This document shows positions 28,469 through 41,100 of a stretch of 64,000 bases of DNA, in pieces (within the stretch, counting starts at the first letter, position 1; every line of letters begins with the position of its first letter). The stretch is from Actinostola sp. cb2023 (Eukaryota; Cnidaria; Anthozoa; Actiniaria; Actinostolidae). Made by a program: the position numbers and the translations under genes. The stretch spans positions 130,001-194,000 of the forward strand of contig JAUJYZ010000353.1 of NCBI GenBank assembly GCA_033675265.1, written 5' to 3'. Below the pieces are notes generated by a model. That model did not search any database. It was not told the DNA's origin and worked only from the letters and a program-made list of their open reading frames with translations.

Positions 28469-28519
28469 CAATACAAAGAGTTTATTGTTACGTTTATATT
28501 TTCCTTTTTAAGGAATAGG

Positions 28520-31500
28520 TTGTCTCCACCTTATTCTCCACCTCATTCTCCACCTCATTCTCCACCTCATTCTCCACCTCATTCTCCACCTCATTCTCCA
28601 CCTCATTCTCGCATTCTCCACCTCATTCTCCTTCTTATTCTCCACCTCATTCTCCACCTCATTCTCCACCTCATTCTCCACCTCATTCTCCACCTCATTC
28701 TCCACCTCATTCTTCTACCTCATTCTCCACCTCATTCTCCACCTTATTCTCCACCTCATTCTCCACCTCATTCTCCACCTCATTCTCCACCTCATTCTCC
28801 ACCTCATTCTCTACCTCATTCTCTACCTCATTCTCCACCTCATTCTCCACCTCATTCTCCACCTCATTCTCCACCTCATTCTCCACCTCATTCTCCACCT
28901 CATTCTCCACCTCATTCTCCACCTCATTCTCCACCTCATTCTCCACCTCATTCTCCACCTCATTCTCCACCTCATTCTCCACCTCATTCTCTCACCTCAT
29001 TCTCCACCTCATTCTCCACCTCATTCTCCACCTCATTCTCCACCTCATTCTCCACCTCATTCTCCACCTCATTCTCCACCTCATTCTCCACCTCATTCTC
29101 CACCTCATTCTCCACCTCATTCTCCACCTCATTCTCCACCTCATTCTCCACCTCATTCTCCACCTCATTCTCCACCTCATTCTCCACCTCATTCTCCACC
29201 TCATTCTCCACCTCATTCTCCACCTCATTCCCTACCTCATTCTCTACCTCATTTCTCCACCTCATTCTCCACCTCATTCTCCACCTCATTCTCCACCTCA
29301 TTCTCCACCTCATTCTCCACCTCATTCCCCACCTCATTCTCTACCTCATTCTCCACCTCATTCTCCACCTCATTCTCCACCTCATTCTCCACCTCATTCC
29401 CACCTCATTCTCCACCTCATTCTCCACCTCATTCTCTCCACCTCATTCTCCACCTCATTCTCCACCTCATTCTCCACCTCATTCTCCACCTCATTCTCCA
29501 CCTCATTCTCCACCTCATTCTCTACCTCATTCTCCACCTCATTCTCCACCTCATTCTCCACCTCATTCTCCACCTCATTCTCCACCTCATTCTCCACCTC
29601 ATTCTCCACCTCATTCTCCACCTCATTCTCCACCTCATTCTCCACCTCATTCTCCACCTCATTCTCCACCTCATTCTCCACCTCATTCTCCACCTCATTC
29701 TTCACCTCATTCTCCACCTCATTCTCCACCTCATTCTCCACCTCATTCTCACCTCATTCTCCACCTCATTCTCCACCTCATTCTCTACCTCATTCTCCAC
29801 CTCATTCTCTACCTCATTCTCCACCTCATTCTCCACCTCATTCTCCACCTCATTCTCCACCTCATTCTCCACCTCATTCTCTACCTCCTCTCCTCCTCAT
29901 TCTCCACCTCATTCTCCACCTCATTCTCCACCCTCATTCTCCACCTCCACCTCCACCTCCTTCTCCACCTCCTTCTCCACCTCCTTCTCCACCTCCTTCT
30001 CCACCTCATTCTCCACCTCATTCTCCACCTCATTCTCCACCTCATTCTCCACCTCATTCTCCACCTCATTCTCCACCTCATTCTCCACCTCATTCTCCAC
30101 CTCATTCTCCACCTCATTCTCCACCTCATTCTCCACCTCATTCTCCACCTCATTCTCCACCTCATTCTCCACCTCCTTGTCCACCTCCTTGTCCACCTCA
30201 TTCTCCACCTCCTTCTCCACCTCCATCTCCACCTCATTTTCCACCTCATTCTCCACCTCATTCTCTACCTCCTTCTCCACCTCATTCTCCACCTCATTCT
30301 CTACCTCATTCTCCACCTCATTCTCCACCTCATTCTCTACCTCATTCTCTACCTCATTCTTCACCTCATTCTTCACCTCATTCTCCACCTCATTGTCGAC
30401 CTCATTCTTCACCTCATTCTCCACCTCATTCTCTACCTCATTCTCCACCTCCTTGTCCACCTCATTCTCCACCTCCTTGTCCACCTCATTCTCCACCTCA
30501 TTCTCCACCTCATTCTCCACCTCATTCTCACCTCATTCTCCACCTCATTCTCCACCTCATTCTCCACCTCATTCTCCACCTCATTCTCCACCTCATTCTC
30601 CACCTCATTCTCCACCTCATTCTCCACCTCATTCTCCACCTCATTCTCTACCTCATTCTCCACCTCATTCTCCACCTCATTCTCCACCTCATTCTCCACC
30701 TCATTCTCACCTTCATTCTCCACTCTTTCTCCACCTCCTTCTCCACCTCCTTCTCCACCTCCTTCTCCACCTCATTCTCCACCTCATTCTCCACCTCATT
30801 CTCCTTCTCCACCTCCTTCTCCACCTCCTTCTCCACCTCATTCTCCACCTCATTCTCCACCTCATTCTCCACCTCATTCTCCACCTCATTCTCCACCTCC
30901 TTCTCCACCTCCTTCTCCACCTCCTTCTCCACCTCCTTCTCCACCTCCTTCTCCACCTCCTTCTCCACCTCATTCTCCACCTCATTCTCCACCTCATTCT
31001 CCACCTCATTCTCCACCTCATTCTCCACCTCATTCTCCACCTCATTCTCCACCTCATTCTCCACCTCATTCTCCACCTCATTCTCCATTCTCCCTCCTTG
31101 TCCACCTCCTTCTCCACCTCATTCTCCACCTCATTCTCCACCTCATTCTCCACCTCATTCTCCACCTCATTCTCCACCTCATTCTCTACCTCCACCTCAT
31201 TCTCCACCTCATTCTCCACCTCATTTCTCCACCTCATTCTCCACCTCATTCTCCACCTCATTCTCCACCTCATTCTCCACCTCCTTCTCCACCTCCTTCT
31301 CCACCTCCTTCTCCACCTCATTCTCCACCTCATTCTCCACCTCATTCTCCACCTCATTCTCCACCTCATTCTCCACCTCATTCTCCACCTCATTCCACCT
31401 CATTCTCCACCTCATTCTCCACCTCATTCTCCACCTCCTTCTCCACCTCCTTCTCCACCTCCTTCTCCACCTCCTTCTCCACCTCCTTCTCCACCTCCTT

Positions 31501-32396
31501 CTCCACCTCCTTCTCCACCTCCTTCTCCACCTCCTTCTCCACCTCATTCTCCACCTCATTCTCCACCTCATTCTCCACCTCATTCTCCACCTCATTCTCC
31601 ACCTCATTCTCCACCTCATTCTCCACCTCATTCTCTACCTCATTCTCCACCTCCTGTCCACCTCATTCTCCACCTCGTTCTCCACCTCCTTCTCCACCTC
31701 CATCTCCACCTCATTCTCCACCTCATTCTCCACCTCATTCTCTACCTCCTTCTCCACCTCATTCTCCACCTCATTCTCTACCTCATTCTCCACCTCATTC
31801 TCCACCTCATTCTCCACCTCATTCTCCACCTCATTCCCTACCTCATTCTCTACCTCATTCTTCACCTCATTCTCCACCTCATTCTCCACCTCATTCTCCA
31901 CCTCATTCTCCACCTCATTCTCGACCTCATTCTTCACCTCATTCTCCACCTCATTCTCCACCTCATTCTCCACCTCATTCTCCACCTCATTCTTCACCTC
32001 ATTCTCCACCTCATTCTCTACCTCATTCTCCACCTCCTTGTCCACCTCATTCTCCACCTCCTTGTCCACCTCATTCTCCACCTCATTCTCCACCTCATTC
32101 TCGACCTCATTCTTCACCTCATTCTCCACCTCATTCTCCACCTCATTCTCCACCTCATTCTCTACCTCCTTCTCCACCTCATTCTCCACCTCATTCTCCA
32201 CCTCATTCTCCACCTCATTCTCCACCTCCTTCTCCACCTCCTTCTCCATCTCCTTCTCTACCTCCTTCTCCACCTCCTTCTCCACCTCCTTCTCCACCTC
32301 CTTCTCTACCTCCTTCTCCACCTCCTTCTCCACCTCCTCCACCTTCTTATCCACCTCCTTCTCCTCCACCTTCTCCTCCACCTCCTTCTCCACCTA
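28520..32396. repeat. 3.9 kb minisatellite of 12-bp unit TCTCCACCTCAT
   Basis: Roughly 320 copies with a second variant TCTCCACCTCCT in blocks (for example 29950-30000, 30895-30965, 31435-31540). Because the unit is 12 bp and stop-free in several frames, it creates a 1293-codon frame on the plus strand and Glu-Asn-Glu-Val frames on the minus strand. Occasional indels shift frames without stops. No conserved non-repeat coding sequence flanks it, so I call it a satellite, not a gene. Confidence 0.95.
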
Positions 32397-32604
32397 CATA
32401 GGCTCCCTCCTCTCCCTTTGCTCCTCCCCAGTCCCTTCTCGGCCCGCGACGCAATCTATTACTTCGTTTTTTGTTTTTTGTTTATTTTCATTTAGCACAA
32501 AGGAACATTTCTATATTAGTATTATTGCTATTATTAGAACTGTCGATAATTAATTTAGAAAAAGAATGACTATGGAAAATAAATGCCGATATAGTACGTA
32601 ATAT

Positions 32605-33199
32605 CCGGTCTGCGGCAAATACATTGGAAGACTGGGTACGAGTGTTATAACCATTGAGATAGCAGTTCTTAATTTTTTTTTAAGTTCTTCAATTTTCACA
32701 CTATTATCTCCAATTTAAAAACTGTATAGCCTATCCAATGTGCTGGAGAAAGAACGTTGAATCCATTCAAGTGATATTTCCACTAGTCTTTCATCGAGGG
32801 CAAACACCTCGAAAAACTTGTAACTAACTAATTCAGTCATTCAAAACACTCGAACCCAGTCTTCCAACATTTGCCACAGACCGGTATGACTAATTCAGCC
32901 AATCAAAACACTCGAACCCAGTCTTCCAACATTTGCCACAGACCGGTATGACTAATTCAGCCAATCAAAACACTCGAACCCAGTCTTCCAACATTTGCCA
33001 CAGACCGGTATGACTAATTCAGCCAATCAAAACACTCGAACCCAGTCTTCCAACATTTGCCACAGACCGGGTATGGCTAATTCAGCCAATCAAAACACTC
33101 GAACCCAGTCTTCCAACATTTGCCACAGACCGGGTATGGCTAATTCAGCCAATCAAAACACTCGAACCCAGTCTTCCAACATTTGCCACAGACCGGGGA
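32605..33199. repeat. 62-bp tandem repeat with an inverted copy at its left end
   Basis: About six copies of a unit containing AATCAAAACACTCGAACCCA and TTTGCCACAGACCGG at 32833-33199. One diverged inverted copy starts CCGGTCTGCGGCAAAT at 32605. It looks like a terminal-inverted-repeat element whose right arm was amplified. Confidence 0.85.
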
Positions 33200-33333
33200 A
33201 TAAACACACCAATAAGCGAATAATATTTAAAAAACTTTAATAGAAAGAAAGAAATGAAGTGGTGGTTGTACACTGAAGCATCATTTCCATGAAAACGAAA
33301 AAAAGATAAATAATTAGATATATTAAAGGTATT

Positions 33334-33475
33334 ATGACGTCATCAAAGAGTGATCGATGACGTCATCACTGGCGATCGATGACGTCATTAATACTAGTAC
33401 TATGCTATTGAAAGGAGCTGAAGTTAAATTTATTGGGAATCTTGTGACGTCATCGGTGTGGGAGTGATGACGTCA
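33334..33475. promoter_or_regulatory. Cluster of five CRE palindromes
   Basis: TGACGTCA occurs at 33334-33341, 33358-33365, 33380-33387, 33445-33452 and 33468-33475. GATCGATGACGTCA is repeated. This is the consensus of CREB/ATF sites. Function is inferred from motif density only. Confidence 0.6.
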
Positions 33476-33741
33476 TTGACGTTTCCGAGATGTCAGATTT
33501 GATGTAATTGCTGCTATTCTGCCTCGACTTGAAAACGAGGTCATAGACATATAGTCATGTGTGATCACGTGACCAGTTTTATCAGCTACATTGTCAGCTC
33601 CAGCCTCGATGTGGTTGTGATTAAGACAATCATGTTTAAAAATGATGGTTTTGAAAACCGCCTTATATCAAGGACTGAAGAGTTGTTGCAGATCTAGACA
33701 GAGATATGAAAATGAAAGATCTAGCTTAATCTAGACATATT

Positions 33742-34160
33742 AACGTTCTAGAACGTTTGATCTACAGATTTCAATGTTCTAGAACGTTTGATCTACATAT
33801 TTCAATGTTCTAGAACGTTTGATCTACATATTTCAATGTTCTAGAACGTTTAATCGACAGATTTCAATGTTCTAGAACGTTTGATCTACAGATTTCAATG
33901 TTCTAGAACGTTTGATCTACAGATTTCAATGTTCTAGAACGTTTGATCTACAGATTTCAATGTTCTAGAACGTTTGATCTACAGATTTCAATGTTCTAGA
34001 ACGTTTGATCTACAGTTTCAATGTTCTAGAACGTTTGATCTACAGATTTCAATGTTCTAGAACGTTTGATCTACAGATTTCAATGTTCTAGAACGTTTAA
34101 TCTACAGATTTCAATGTTCTAGAACGCTTAATCTACAGATTTCAATGTTCTAGAAGTAAT
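33742..34160. repeat. 31-bp satellite with heat-shock-element-like palindrome, block 1
   Basis: About 13 copies of ATTTCAATGTTCTAGAACG plus TTTGATCTACAG. Each holds GTTCTAGAAC, i.e. TTCnnGAA, the inverted pair of an HSE. Confidence 0.93.
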
Positions 34161-34663
34161 GTTTCAAAGCCGAGAATGAGGACTAGACGGGGTTACTGGA
34201 AACCCCGTCTAGTCCGAATTCGAGGTTTTGGAACGACTTCTCATACTCATTAATTATTACATGCAATGGCCTAAAGGCAATAAATAAAGAGTTGCAAGAT
34301 TTTAGCCCGGAAAAGCAAGAATTCCAGTCTGCATATTCTCTGCTCATGCGCAGAGTCGAGGACATCGTATCCCACTTGTGTTGGACTCTTGAGTAGCATG
34401 AAGTAGAACCTGCTTTCAGATTGAATATAATTCGGACAGAGTCGTATTGCCTCTACTCTGTCCAAGGTACCGATGATTGTTATATGAGGGATAAGAACTC
34501 AGGAAAGAGTACTTTGAAATCCATCATTTCAAAGTCCTTGGACTTTGAAATGCATTTCAAAGTACTCTTGAGCGGACTTTCCGGGGTTTCAAGGTCCATC
34601 ATGTGACCGGATTTGATGCACCGGATTGGATGGTTACCTCATGAATAATTAATGAGTTTGAGA
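34161..34663. mobile_element. Insert splitting the 31-bp satellite, with inverted ends and hairpins
   Basis: CTCATACTCATTAATTATTA near 34242 returns as TAATTAATGAGTTTGAG near 34644. Two inner hairpins: GGACTAGACGGGG with CCCCGTCTAGTCC (34188-34214), and AGAGTACTTTGAAAT with ATTTCAAAGTACTCT (34505-34566). Probably a transposon that landed in the satellite. Confidence 0.6.
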
Positions 34664-35455
34664 ACGTTTGATCTACAAGTTCTAGAACGTTTGATCTAGA
34701 GATCTCAATGTTCTAGAACGTTTGATCTACAGATTTCAATGTTCTACAACGTTTGATCTACAGATTTCAATGTCCTAGAACGTTTGATCTACAGATTTCA
34801 ATGTTCTAGAACGTTTGATCTAGAGATTTCAATGTCCTAGAACGTTTGATCTACAGATTTCAATGTTCTAGAACGTTTGATCTAGAGATTTCAATGTCCT
34901 AGAACGTTTGATCTACAGATTTCAATGTTCTAGAACGTTTGATCTACAGATTTCAATGTTCTAGAACGTTTGATCTACAGATTTCAATGTTCTAGAACGT
35001 TTGATCTACAGATTTCAATGTTCTAGAACGTTTGATCTACAGATTTCAATGTTCTAGAACGTTTGATCTACAGATTTCAATGTTCTAGAACGTTTGATCT
35101 ACAGATTTCAATGTTCTAGAACGTTTGATCTAGAGATTTCAATGTTCTAGAACGTTTGATCTACAGATTTCAATGTTCTAGAACGTTTGATCTACAGATT
35201 TCAATGTTCTAGAACGTTTGATCTACATATTTCAATGTTCTAGAACGTTTGATCTACAGATTTCAATGTTCTAGAACGTTTGATCTACAGATTTCAATGT
35301 TCTAGAACGTTTGATCTACAGATTTCAATGTTCTAGAACGTTTCATCTACAGATTTCAATGTTCTAGAACGTTTGATCTACAGATTTCAATGTTCTAGAA
35401 CGTTTGATCTACAGATTTCAATGTCCTAGAACGTTTGATCTAGCTTACGTAATGT
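34664..35455. repeat. 31-bp satellite, block 2
   Basis: About 25 more copies of the same 31-bp unit, very uniform; the commonest variants are GATCTAGAG and TGTCCTAG. Confidence 0.93.
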
Positions 35456-37436
35456 CCTAGAAAGGTTCACTCAGATGCAGCTCATGACATTCTCGAATGT
35501 TTCATCTTGACTGCAACTTTCTGGAACATCTGATAGAACACACGTGGTTCGATAAACATCAGCAGAAGCCGAGCGGATTCTACCGCAGAATAGCTGATCA
35601 AAATAGATTACTTTTAATCAAACACGCAGACGCAAAAATCGTTGACGTGCAAATCTGCCATTTTGGAAACCTCGGAAAAGAAGGGAAAAGTATGCCAAGA
35701 ATTTCAATCTAAGTTTATCGTTAAGTTTCCCCTCGCAAAAATCTGAAAAGCTTAATACTGGATCAAACCATCTCTCTCATGTATTACTTATATCTTAATG
35801 AAAATTGTATATCCAAGACCATGATGCATTGCGCGCAAGTAGTATACTCCCCACTCGATAGGCCACGACTGAAAAAGGTGCAGCTGAAGGGATTGAGGGT
35901 GTTTTGGCTGAAGGTTTACAAGACATCTTGACCGAAGGAAGAAAGTTTTTTTTCGTTGAAATCAGTTTCACACCCCCTTGTCGGGGCTTATTGTGTGGGG
36001 TCTATACTACTCCCACACGAGTAGATCGTGTTAGCAGAAGCCCATCATGCATTGCGCGAAGTACGTTCGATTCGTCGTGCTCCCAGACAGACGATGGCCA
36101 ATAAGAAGACATGTTAAAGAGAGAAATTTCTCTGTAATGAAATGTGTAAAGTGGCACAAAAAGGTGCTAGTTTGGAATGAAAAAATTGATATACAAATAT
36201 ATTGAAATAGTCTGTCCGTCACGCACATGTCACGCAGTTGCGTCACGCACGTGTCACGCAGTTACGTCACGCACGTGTCACGAAGTTGTGTCACGCTGAC
36301 TGAATTGTGCCCCAAATCATAATTTTGGCAACATTTACTCGTTGCATGAAAAACTCTTGCACTTGGAAACAGTTCTGGTATTTCTAAATTCCCTCGGTCT
36401 ACTATTTAATACAAACTTTGGCTCCGTAGATACTTATAAATTTTGAATCGTTTCGTCTCGAACGTTCGTGACGTAAATTTGTTCAGTAATAATTTGGGTG
36501 AATTTTGGCAGTTCTTCTTTAGCTCCCAAGCGATGGGCTGCCACTCCATGGCTAAAAGTCCCTGGGGATTTGTATGATTTATCGTTGGGAGAAACCGAAT
36601 ATGTAGTGCACTTTATGGCCACGTGGCCATCCGTCTTGAGACTGAAGGTCCCGAATGGGTCCAATTCCTCTCTTTTTTCGAAGAAGGTCAGTCAGTTGTT
36701 CGAGTGCAATTTCAAGGTGGTCTCAGGGTATGACGACCTCGTCTGTGATGTGCCATGCAACGTTCATTTTATACTCAGTGAATTAATTGTATCTCATTTT
36801 GCATTTTTCCATGCATTTTCTTCTCATTTTGCTGTAGAATTCGATTCTAGAAATGACATGATTTGGACGACGATCCTGTGTTGTTTCTCATTCCGAAATG
36901 TCCTTCATTCGTGAAGTCGGTGACATTGGTGTCCATGACTAGTCTTTCTCGTCATTCTTGGTTTGGTGTGAATTGAAATTATTTTAACATCCTTTTTCAA
37001 GAAGCCGATATACTCGACCCGAAGTCCCGAGGGCTTCCTTCCTTCGCGCGGGACGCCATCTGGATCGATTTTTCAGTAATTTGTCTATTTGACAACGCAG
37101 AAATATTTTGAAAATCTAATTGCCTCTTGTGCTTAAAAATCTCGGTCCTTTCCTTTCATTTCATATTCAAGAGCCGCTTCGCAACTCTAGTGTAATTTCA
37201 CCTGCCGGCTCAATTGTTAATAATACTACATCCATATATTCGAAGATATGGCAGAATGGACGCCACTAGCTTGTCTCCGTGGAGTTTTGATTTTCTCCCG
37301 GTTATTCCATTTAATAGTGTAGAAAAGATTTTCCAAACTTTGAAAAACAAATTCGAAGAAGTATAGATATTGAAGCTAGGAATTCTGTCGTGAATTTTAC
37401 TAAAGTCACCGCAAACCTTGCAACCCTTTCTATTAT
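35456..37436. other. Intergenic sequence downstream of the Kv gene
   Basis: No gene supported. At 36218-36290 a CACGCACGTGTCACGCAGTT motif repeats about three times. Between about 35846 and 36067 CATGATGCATTGCGCGCAAG-like sequence and an inverted partner occur, perhaps a small MITE. A 138-codon frame at 36498-36914 has no recognisable feature. Confidence 0.5.
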
Positions 37437-37681
37437 TTAAACTGTCGTCTGGGCAACAGGATTTGGCGGTTCGTCGCAGCCGTTTACACCGCAGACAAGA
37501 ATACCGCGGGAGCTTTTGTCGTCTCTGCTGTTCTTGAGTTTCTCATTTTTTTCTTGCTGTCGTTTTCTCTCTTCTTCTTCCTTTTTAAGCGTTTCTTCTT
37601 TGCGCCGGTTGATTTCTTTGTTATAGAAGTTTTCAAAGTTGGAGACAATTACAGGTACGGGGAGAGCGATGGTCAACACGC
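37437..37681 (-). CDS. Kv1 exon 2: end of S6 and cytoplasmic tail
   Basis: Reads GVLTIALPVPVIVSNFENFY then a charged Lys/Glu/Arg coiled stretch and a short tail ending AQTTV. Acceptor CTTCCAG. Phase 1 joins exactly to exon 1. Confidence 0.95.
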
Positions 37682-37743
37682 CTGGAAGAGAAAGAAGGGA
37701 TTCGAGGATGATGGTGAGTACGATACTGAATAATAATAATAAC

Positions 37744-37804
<61 letters not shown>

Positions 37805-38115
37805 GTGATGATGAGGATGATAGTAATAATAATAATAATAATGATAATAATAATAATAGTAATAATAATAATAATAGTGGCGATGATGATGATGATAGTA
37901 ATAATAATAATAATAGTAATAATAATAATAATAATAATAATGGTGATGATAATAGTAATAATAGTAATAATGATGATGGTGATGATGATGATGATGATAG
38001 TATATAATAATAATAATAATAATAATAATAGTAATAATAATAATAATAATGATAATAGTAATAATAATAAGAATAGTAATAAGAATAAGAATAAATAATA
38101 ATAATAATGGTGATG

Positions 38116-38147
<32 letters not shown>

Positions 38148-41100
38148 GATAATAAGAATAAGAATAAGAATAGTAATAAGAATAATAGTAATAAGAATAA
38201 GAATAAGAATAAATAATAATAATAATAATGGTGATGATGATAATGATAATAATAATAGTAATAATAATAATGGTGATGATGATGATGATAGTAATAATAA
38301 TAGTAATAATAGTAATAATGATGATGGTGATGATGATGACAGTAATAATAATAATGATAATAAGAATAAGAATAATAATAGTAATAAGAATAATAGTAAT
38401 AAGAATAAGAATAATAAGAATAATAATAGTGATGATGATAATGATAGTAATAATAATAATAATAGTAATGTTAATAATAATAATAATGGTGATGATGATA
38501 GTAATAATAATAATGATAATAGTAATAATAATAATAATAGTAATAATAATAATAATGGTGATGATGATGATGATAGTAAGAATAATAATAATAATAATAG
38601 TAATATATTAAGTTCATAAAAACGCATAAAACTTATTTATGCGTCTTTGCTTTTAACATATAATTAACTAACTAAAGGTATACTGAATAACGATTACATC
38701 ACTGATAGACCCATTTAGCTTGGGTGTAGTGTTATTTCAGACCATGTCATTCCCCTGAGTATTATTCTTGTTGGAGTGACATCCATATTTATGTCTCTTC
38801 TCAAGCGTTACCGATAGATAAAGAAATAAAACTAGAGGAATGACACGTGGTCTGAAATTAATACTATTAATACCGAAGAAACAACTCTTTTGACTTTTGA
38901 CCTTTGACTTTTGACTTTTGAATTTGAATTTGAAGTTAACTCAGGGGCGGATCCAGGATTTCTTTTAGGGGGGGGAGTGCACCATCTTTTTGGACGGGGT
39001 GCACCATTTATGATCAGGACGTACACAAACTCAAGCACCAATAACGCAGTAGATATCAGCTCATCCAGGGGGATGCGCACCCCCTGCCCCCCCCCCCCCC
39101 CCTAGATCCGCCCCTGTAACTTTTGGATTTTCGAGAATAAGAAATATGGTGGTCGCGAGGAAAGGCTTTGGTTGTTGGAACTGAAAAAGATGGAGGCTTG
39201 TACATTTTACCACAATCCTTTGCGCGCCAAAAACACAACCACATTTTTTAAAGGGGCTGTGTCATGAGCTGCACATGCGCATTGGTGCCTATTTTTAATG
39301 ATATCGTTTGCCTTTGAACTTCGCACCAGAAGACATTTGAACATTAAAAGGGTCGAACATTAACTCAAAACGGATAAAATATGCAAATACAACTGGAGAA
39401 TCTACAAACTACGATCTGTCGTTACGATTCAAATCCAAGATGGCACTCGAGAACTTGAAAAAGTGAGTCTCACTTTTTCAAGTTTAACACTAGTACCCAG
39501 TCCACTTGTTAACCATGACACAGCCCCTTTAATGTGAATTACGTGTCAGACAGTTTGTAGATGTGAGTAGTACTGATTTAGGTTAAGTATGAAGTAGTTA
39601 CCTGCTTTATTTATGTGAACGTGTCAGACGGTTTGTAGATGTGAGTAGTATTGATTTAGGTTAAGTATGAAGTAGTTACCTGCTTTATTTATGTGAACGT
39701 GTCAGACAGTTTGTAGATGTGAGTAGCACTGATTTAGGTTAAGTATGAAGTAGTTACCTGCTTTATTTATGTGAACGTGTCAGACAGTTTGTAGATGTGA
39801 GTAGTATTGATTTAGGTTAAGTATGAAGTAGTTACCTGCTTTATTTATGTGAACGTGTCAGACGGTTTGTAGATGTGAGTAGTATTGATTTAGGTTAAGT
39901 ATGAAGTAGTTACCTGCTTTATTTATGTGAACGTGTCAGACAGTTTGTAGATGTGAGTAGCACTGATTTAGGTTAAGTATGAAGTAGTTACCTGCTTTAT
40001 TTATGTGAACGTGTCAGACAGATTGTAGATGTGAGTAGTATTGATTTAGATTCAAGTGTGAAGCTGTTACCTGCTTTATTAATGTGAACGTGTCAGACAG
40101 TTTGTAGATGTGAGTAGTACTGATTTAGGTTAAGTATGAAGCTGTTGCCTGCTTTATTTATGTGAACGTGTCAGACAGTTTGTAGATGTGAGTAGTACTG
40201 ATTTAGGTTAAGTATGTAGTTGTTACCTGCTTTGTTTATGTGAACGTGTCAGATAGTTTGTAGATGTGAGTAGTATTGATTTAGGTTAAGTGTGAAGCTG
40301 TTACCTGCTTTATTAATGTGAACTTGTCAGACAGTTTGTAGATGTGAGTAGTACTGATTTAGGTTAAGTATGAAGCTGTTACCTGCTTTATTTATGTGAA
40401 CGTGTCAGACAGTTTGTAGATAAGAGTAGTACTGATTTAGGTTAAGTATGAAGCTCAGTGTTGCCTGCTTTATTTATGTGAACGTGTCAGACAGTTTGTA
40501 GATTAAAGAGTAGTACTGATTTAGGTTAAGCATGAAGCTGTTACCTGCTTTATTTATGTGAACGTGTCAGACAGTTTGTAGATGTGAGTAGCACTGATTT
40601 AGGTTAAGTATGAAGCTGTTACCTGCTTTATTTATGTGAACGTGGCAGCTAGTTTGTAGATGTGAGTAGTACTGATTTAGGTTAAGTATGAAGCTGTTAC
40701 CTGCTTTATTTATGTGAACGTGTCAGCTAGTTTGTAGATAAGAGTAGTACTGATTTAGGTTAAGTATGAAGCTGTTACCTGCTTTATTTATGTGAACGTG
40801 GCAGCTAGTTTGACCTAGTTTGTAGATATGAGTAGTACTGATTTAGGTTAAGTATGAAGCTGTTGCCTGCTTTATTTATGTGAACTGACGTGTCAGACAG
40901 TTTGTAGATAAGAGTAGTACTGATTTAGGTTAAGTATGAAGCTGTTACCTGCTTTATTTATGTGAACGTGTCAGACAGTTTGTAGATGTGAGTAGCACTG
41001 ATTTAGGTTAAGTATGAAGCTGTTACCTGCTTTATTTATGTGAACGTGGCAGCTAGTTTGTAGATGTGAGTAGTACTGATTTAGGTTAAGTATGAAGCTG

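Noticed and set aside
30895..30965. PRDM9 hotspot motif in the minisatellite
   Set aside because: The match to the 13-mer is exact, but that motif belongs to particular mammalian PRDM9 alleles and has no expected meaning here.
28520..32401. 1293-aa open frame of Ser-Pro-Pro-His / Leu-Ile-Leu-His repeats
   Set aside because: It is a 12-bp minisatellite read in frame; indels shift it between three open frames and no non-repeat domain or splice context supports a protein.
33742..35455. CRISPR-like array
   Set aside because: Head-to-tail satellite with no unique spacers, in a eukaryotic genome.
36498..36914. 138-codon plus-strand frame
   Set aside because: No recognisable motif, overlapped by an opposite-strand frame and without clear splice context; could be chance.
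37639..38619. Poly-Asn and poly-Ile frames
   Set aside because: AAT/GAT trinucleotide array in the Kv1 intron.
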